From Nautiliaceae bacterium (GTDB taxonomy: Bacteria; Campylobacterota; Campylobacteria; Campylobacterales; Nautiliaceae), in contig JAMOSM010000129.1 in NCBI GenBank assembly GCA_027063075.1, positions 1-6,907 of the forward strand: DNA of 6,907 nt. The letters are read 5' to 3'. Both the position numbers and the translations under genes were made by a program. The notes beneath the pieces were generated by a model. The model was not told the origin of the DNA. It worked only from the letters and a program-made list of their open reading frames with translations, and made no database searches. This document shows positions 6,495 through 6,907 of this stretch, one piece after another; positions within the stretch are counted from its first letter, which is position 1; the number at the start of each line of letters is the position of its first letter.

Positions 6495-6818
6495 TTATTC
6501 TCCAAGAAGTGCATTAAGTTTTTGCTCATACATAGCTTTTGGAGCAGCTCCTATCATTTGGTCTACGATTTGACCGTCTTTAATAAATAAAACTGTAGGA
6601 ATGCTTCTAATTCCAAATTGCATAGCAAGTTCTTGTTGTTCGTCAGTATTGATTTTACCAACTACAACACCTTTGTCTTTATATTCTTCGCTTAACTCTT
6701 CAATAATTGGAGCAATCATTCTACAAGGTCCGCACCAAGGCGCCCAGAAATCTACTACTACTATTTTATTGTTTTTTACGATATCTTCAAAATTCTCTCT
6801 TGTAATTTCTAATGCCAT
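6495..6818 (-). CDS. trxA: Thioredoxin
   Basis: This is a 107-residue cytoplasmic thioredoxin, the standard length. Its active site is WCGPC (C29, C32) in VVDFWAPWCGPCRM, with the buried Asp23 of VVDF and the cis-proline P74 of RSIPTVLF. The GQIVDQMIGA strand and C-terminal helix are also normal. It reduces disulfides in client enzymes and is recycled by TrxB, encoded two genes downstream. AAGGAG (6824-6829) lies 5 bases before the ATG, and a TATAAT box is just beyond, so this appears to be the first gene of the - strand operon. Identity and start are secure. Confidence 0.98.
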   Translation of the reverse strand: MALEITRENFEDIVKNNKIVVVDFWAPWCGPCRMIAPIIEELSEEYKDKGVVVGKINTDEQQELAMQFGIRSIPTVLFIKDGQIVDQMIGAAPKAMYEQKLNALLGE

Positions 6819-6843
6819 TATATCTCCTTAATTTTTTTATTTT

Positions 6844-6849
6844 ATTATA
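6844..6849 (-). promoter_or_regulatory. Sigma-70-type -10 box of the trxA operon
   Basis: The - strand reads TATAAT, preceded by TTTTGTG, and lies 25 bases upstream of the trxA ATG, leaving a short leader of about 20 bases. No good -35 hexamer is present at 16-18 bases; the best is a weak TGAATA. Campylobacterota promoters commonly lack a -35 box and rely on A/T-rich upstream DNA, which is present here. It probably drives trxA through purF. Confidence 0.6.
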
Positions 6850-6907
6850 CACAAAATTTTTCGATTTATTCATTAACTGAGGCGGTTTTTTTAAATTTTA
6901 ACGATAA

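Noticed and set aside
6601..6831. + strand open frame covering trxA.
   Set aside because: It is antisense to the thioredoxin active site and ends in the trxA ribosome-site region; no signal supports translation.
6875..6892. AACTGAGGCGG followed by seven T on the + strand, looking like the end of a terminator.
   Set aside because: The only self-pairing is a 4-bp stem with a G-T wobble, and no complementary GC arm lies upstream on the + strand. No + strand gene precedes it in the window. It could equally be part of the region upstream of the trxA promoter.

Overview
The window is AT-rich, tightly packed bacterial DNA that most resembles Campylobacterota (Epsilonproteobacteria), plausibly a Nautiliales-type lineage. 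That placement is an inference from base composition, the -10-only promoter style (T-rich upstream DNA, no clear -35 box) and the gene set. No species can be named from sequence alone. Eight complete protein genes and one 5'-truncated gene fill almost the whole window. There is no non-coding stretch above 300 bases, and no tRNA, rRNA, CRISPR array, insertion sequence or phage gene was seen.

Left end, + strand (2-1480): the 3' part of rny (RNase Y, from the KH domain through the HD domain), followed 9 bases later by a small glyoxalase-II-like metallo-beta-lactamase-fold hydrolase. The two look co-transcribed.

Right and centre, - strand, read from right to left: trxA (thioredoxin), a small unrecognised gene with a hydrophobic N-terminus, trxB (thioredoxin reductase), dapB (lysine/diaminopimelate pathway) and purF (first committed step of purine synthesis). 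Then, after a 51-base gap carrying its own promoter-like sequence, come a TIGR01212-type radical SAM protein and a class I SAM methyltransferase. Spacing from trxA to purF is operon-like: dapB overlaps the trxB stop by 4 bases, purF starts 10 bases after dapB, and the unknown gene's stop lies inside the trxB Shine-Dalgarno sequence. A good TATAAT sits upstream of trxA. TrxB reduces TrxA with NADPH. DapB and PurF are biosynthetic housekeeping enzymes, and PurF keeps all four cysteines of an Fe-S cluster.

The - strand cluster ends tail-to-tail with the + strand operon. The methyltransferase and hydrolase genes overlap by 23 coding bases, and a compact hairpin plus U-run that could terminate the - strand transcript lies inside the hydrolase gene.

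Most of the window is ordinary. The points worth a second look are: the small protein between trxA and trxB, which may be a membrane-anchored thioredoxin-like fold lacking the CXXC motif and whose start codon is uncertain (possibly AUA); the radical SAM/methyltransferase pair, which recalls the MnmL/MnmM tRNA-modification pair of Bacillus; and the embedded terminator at the convergent junction. I saw no clear new defence, mobile or other multi-gene system.
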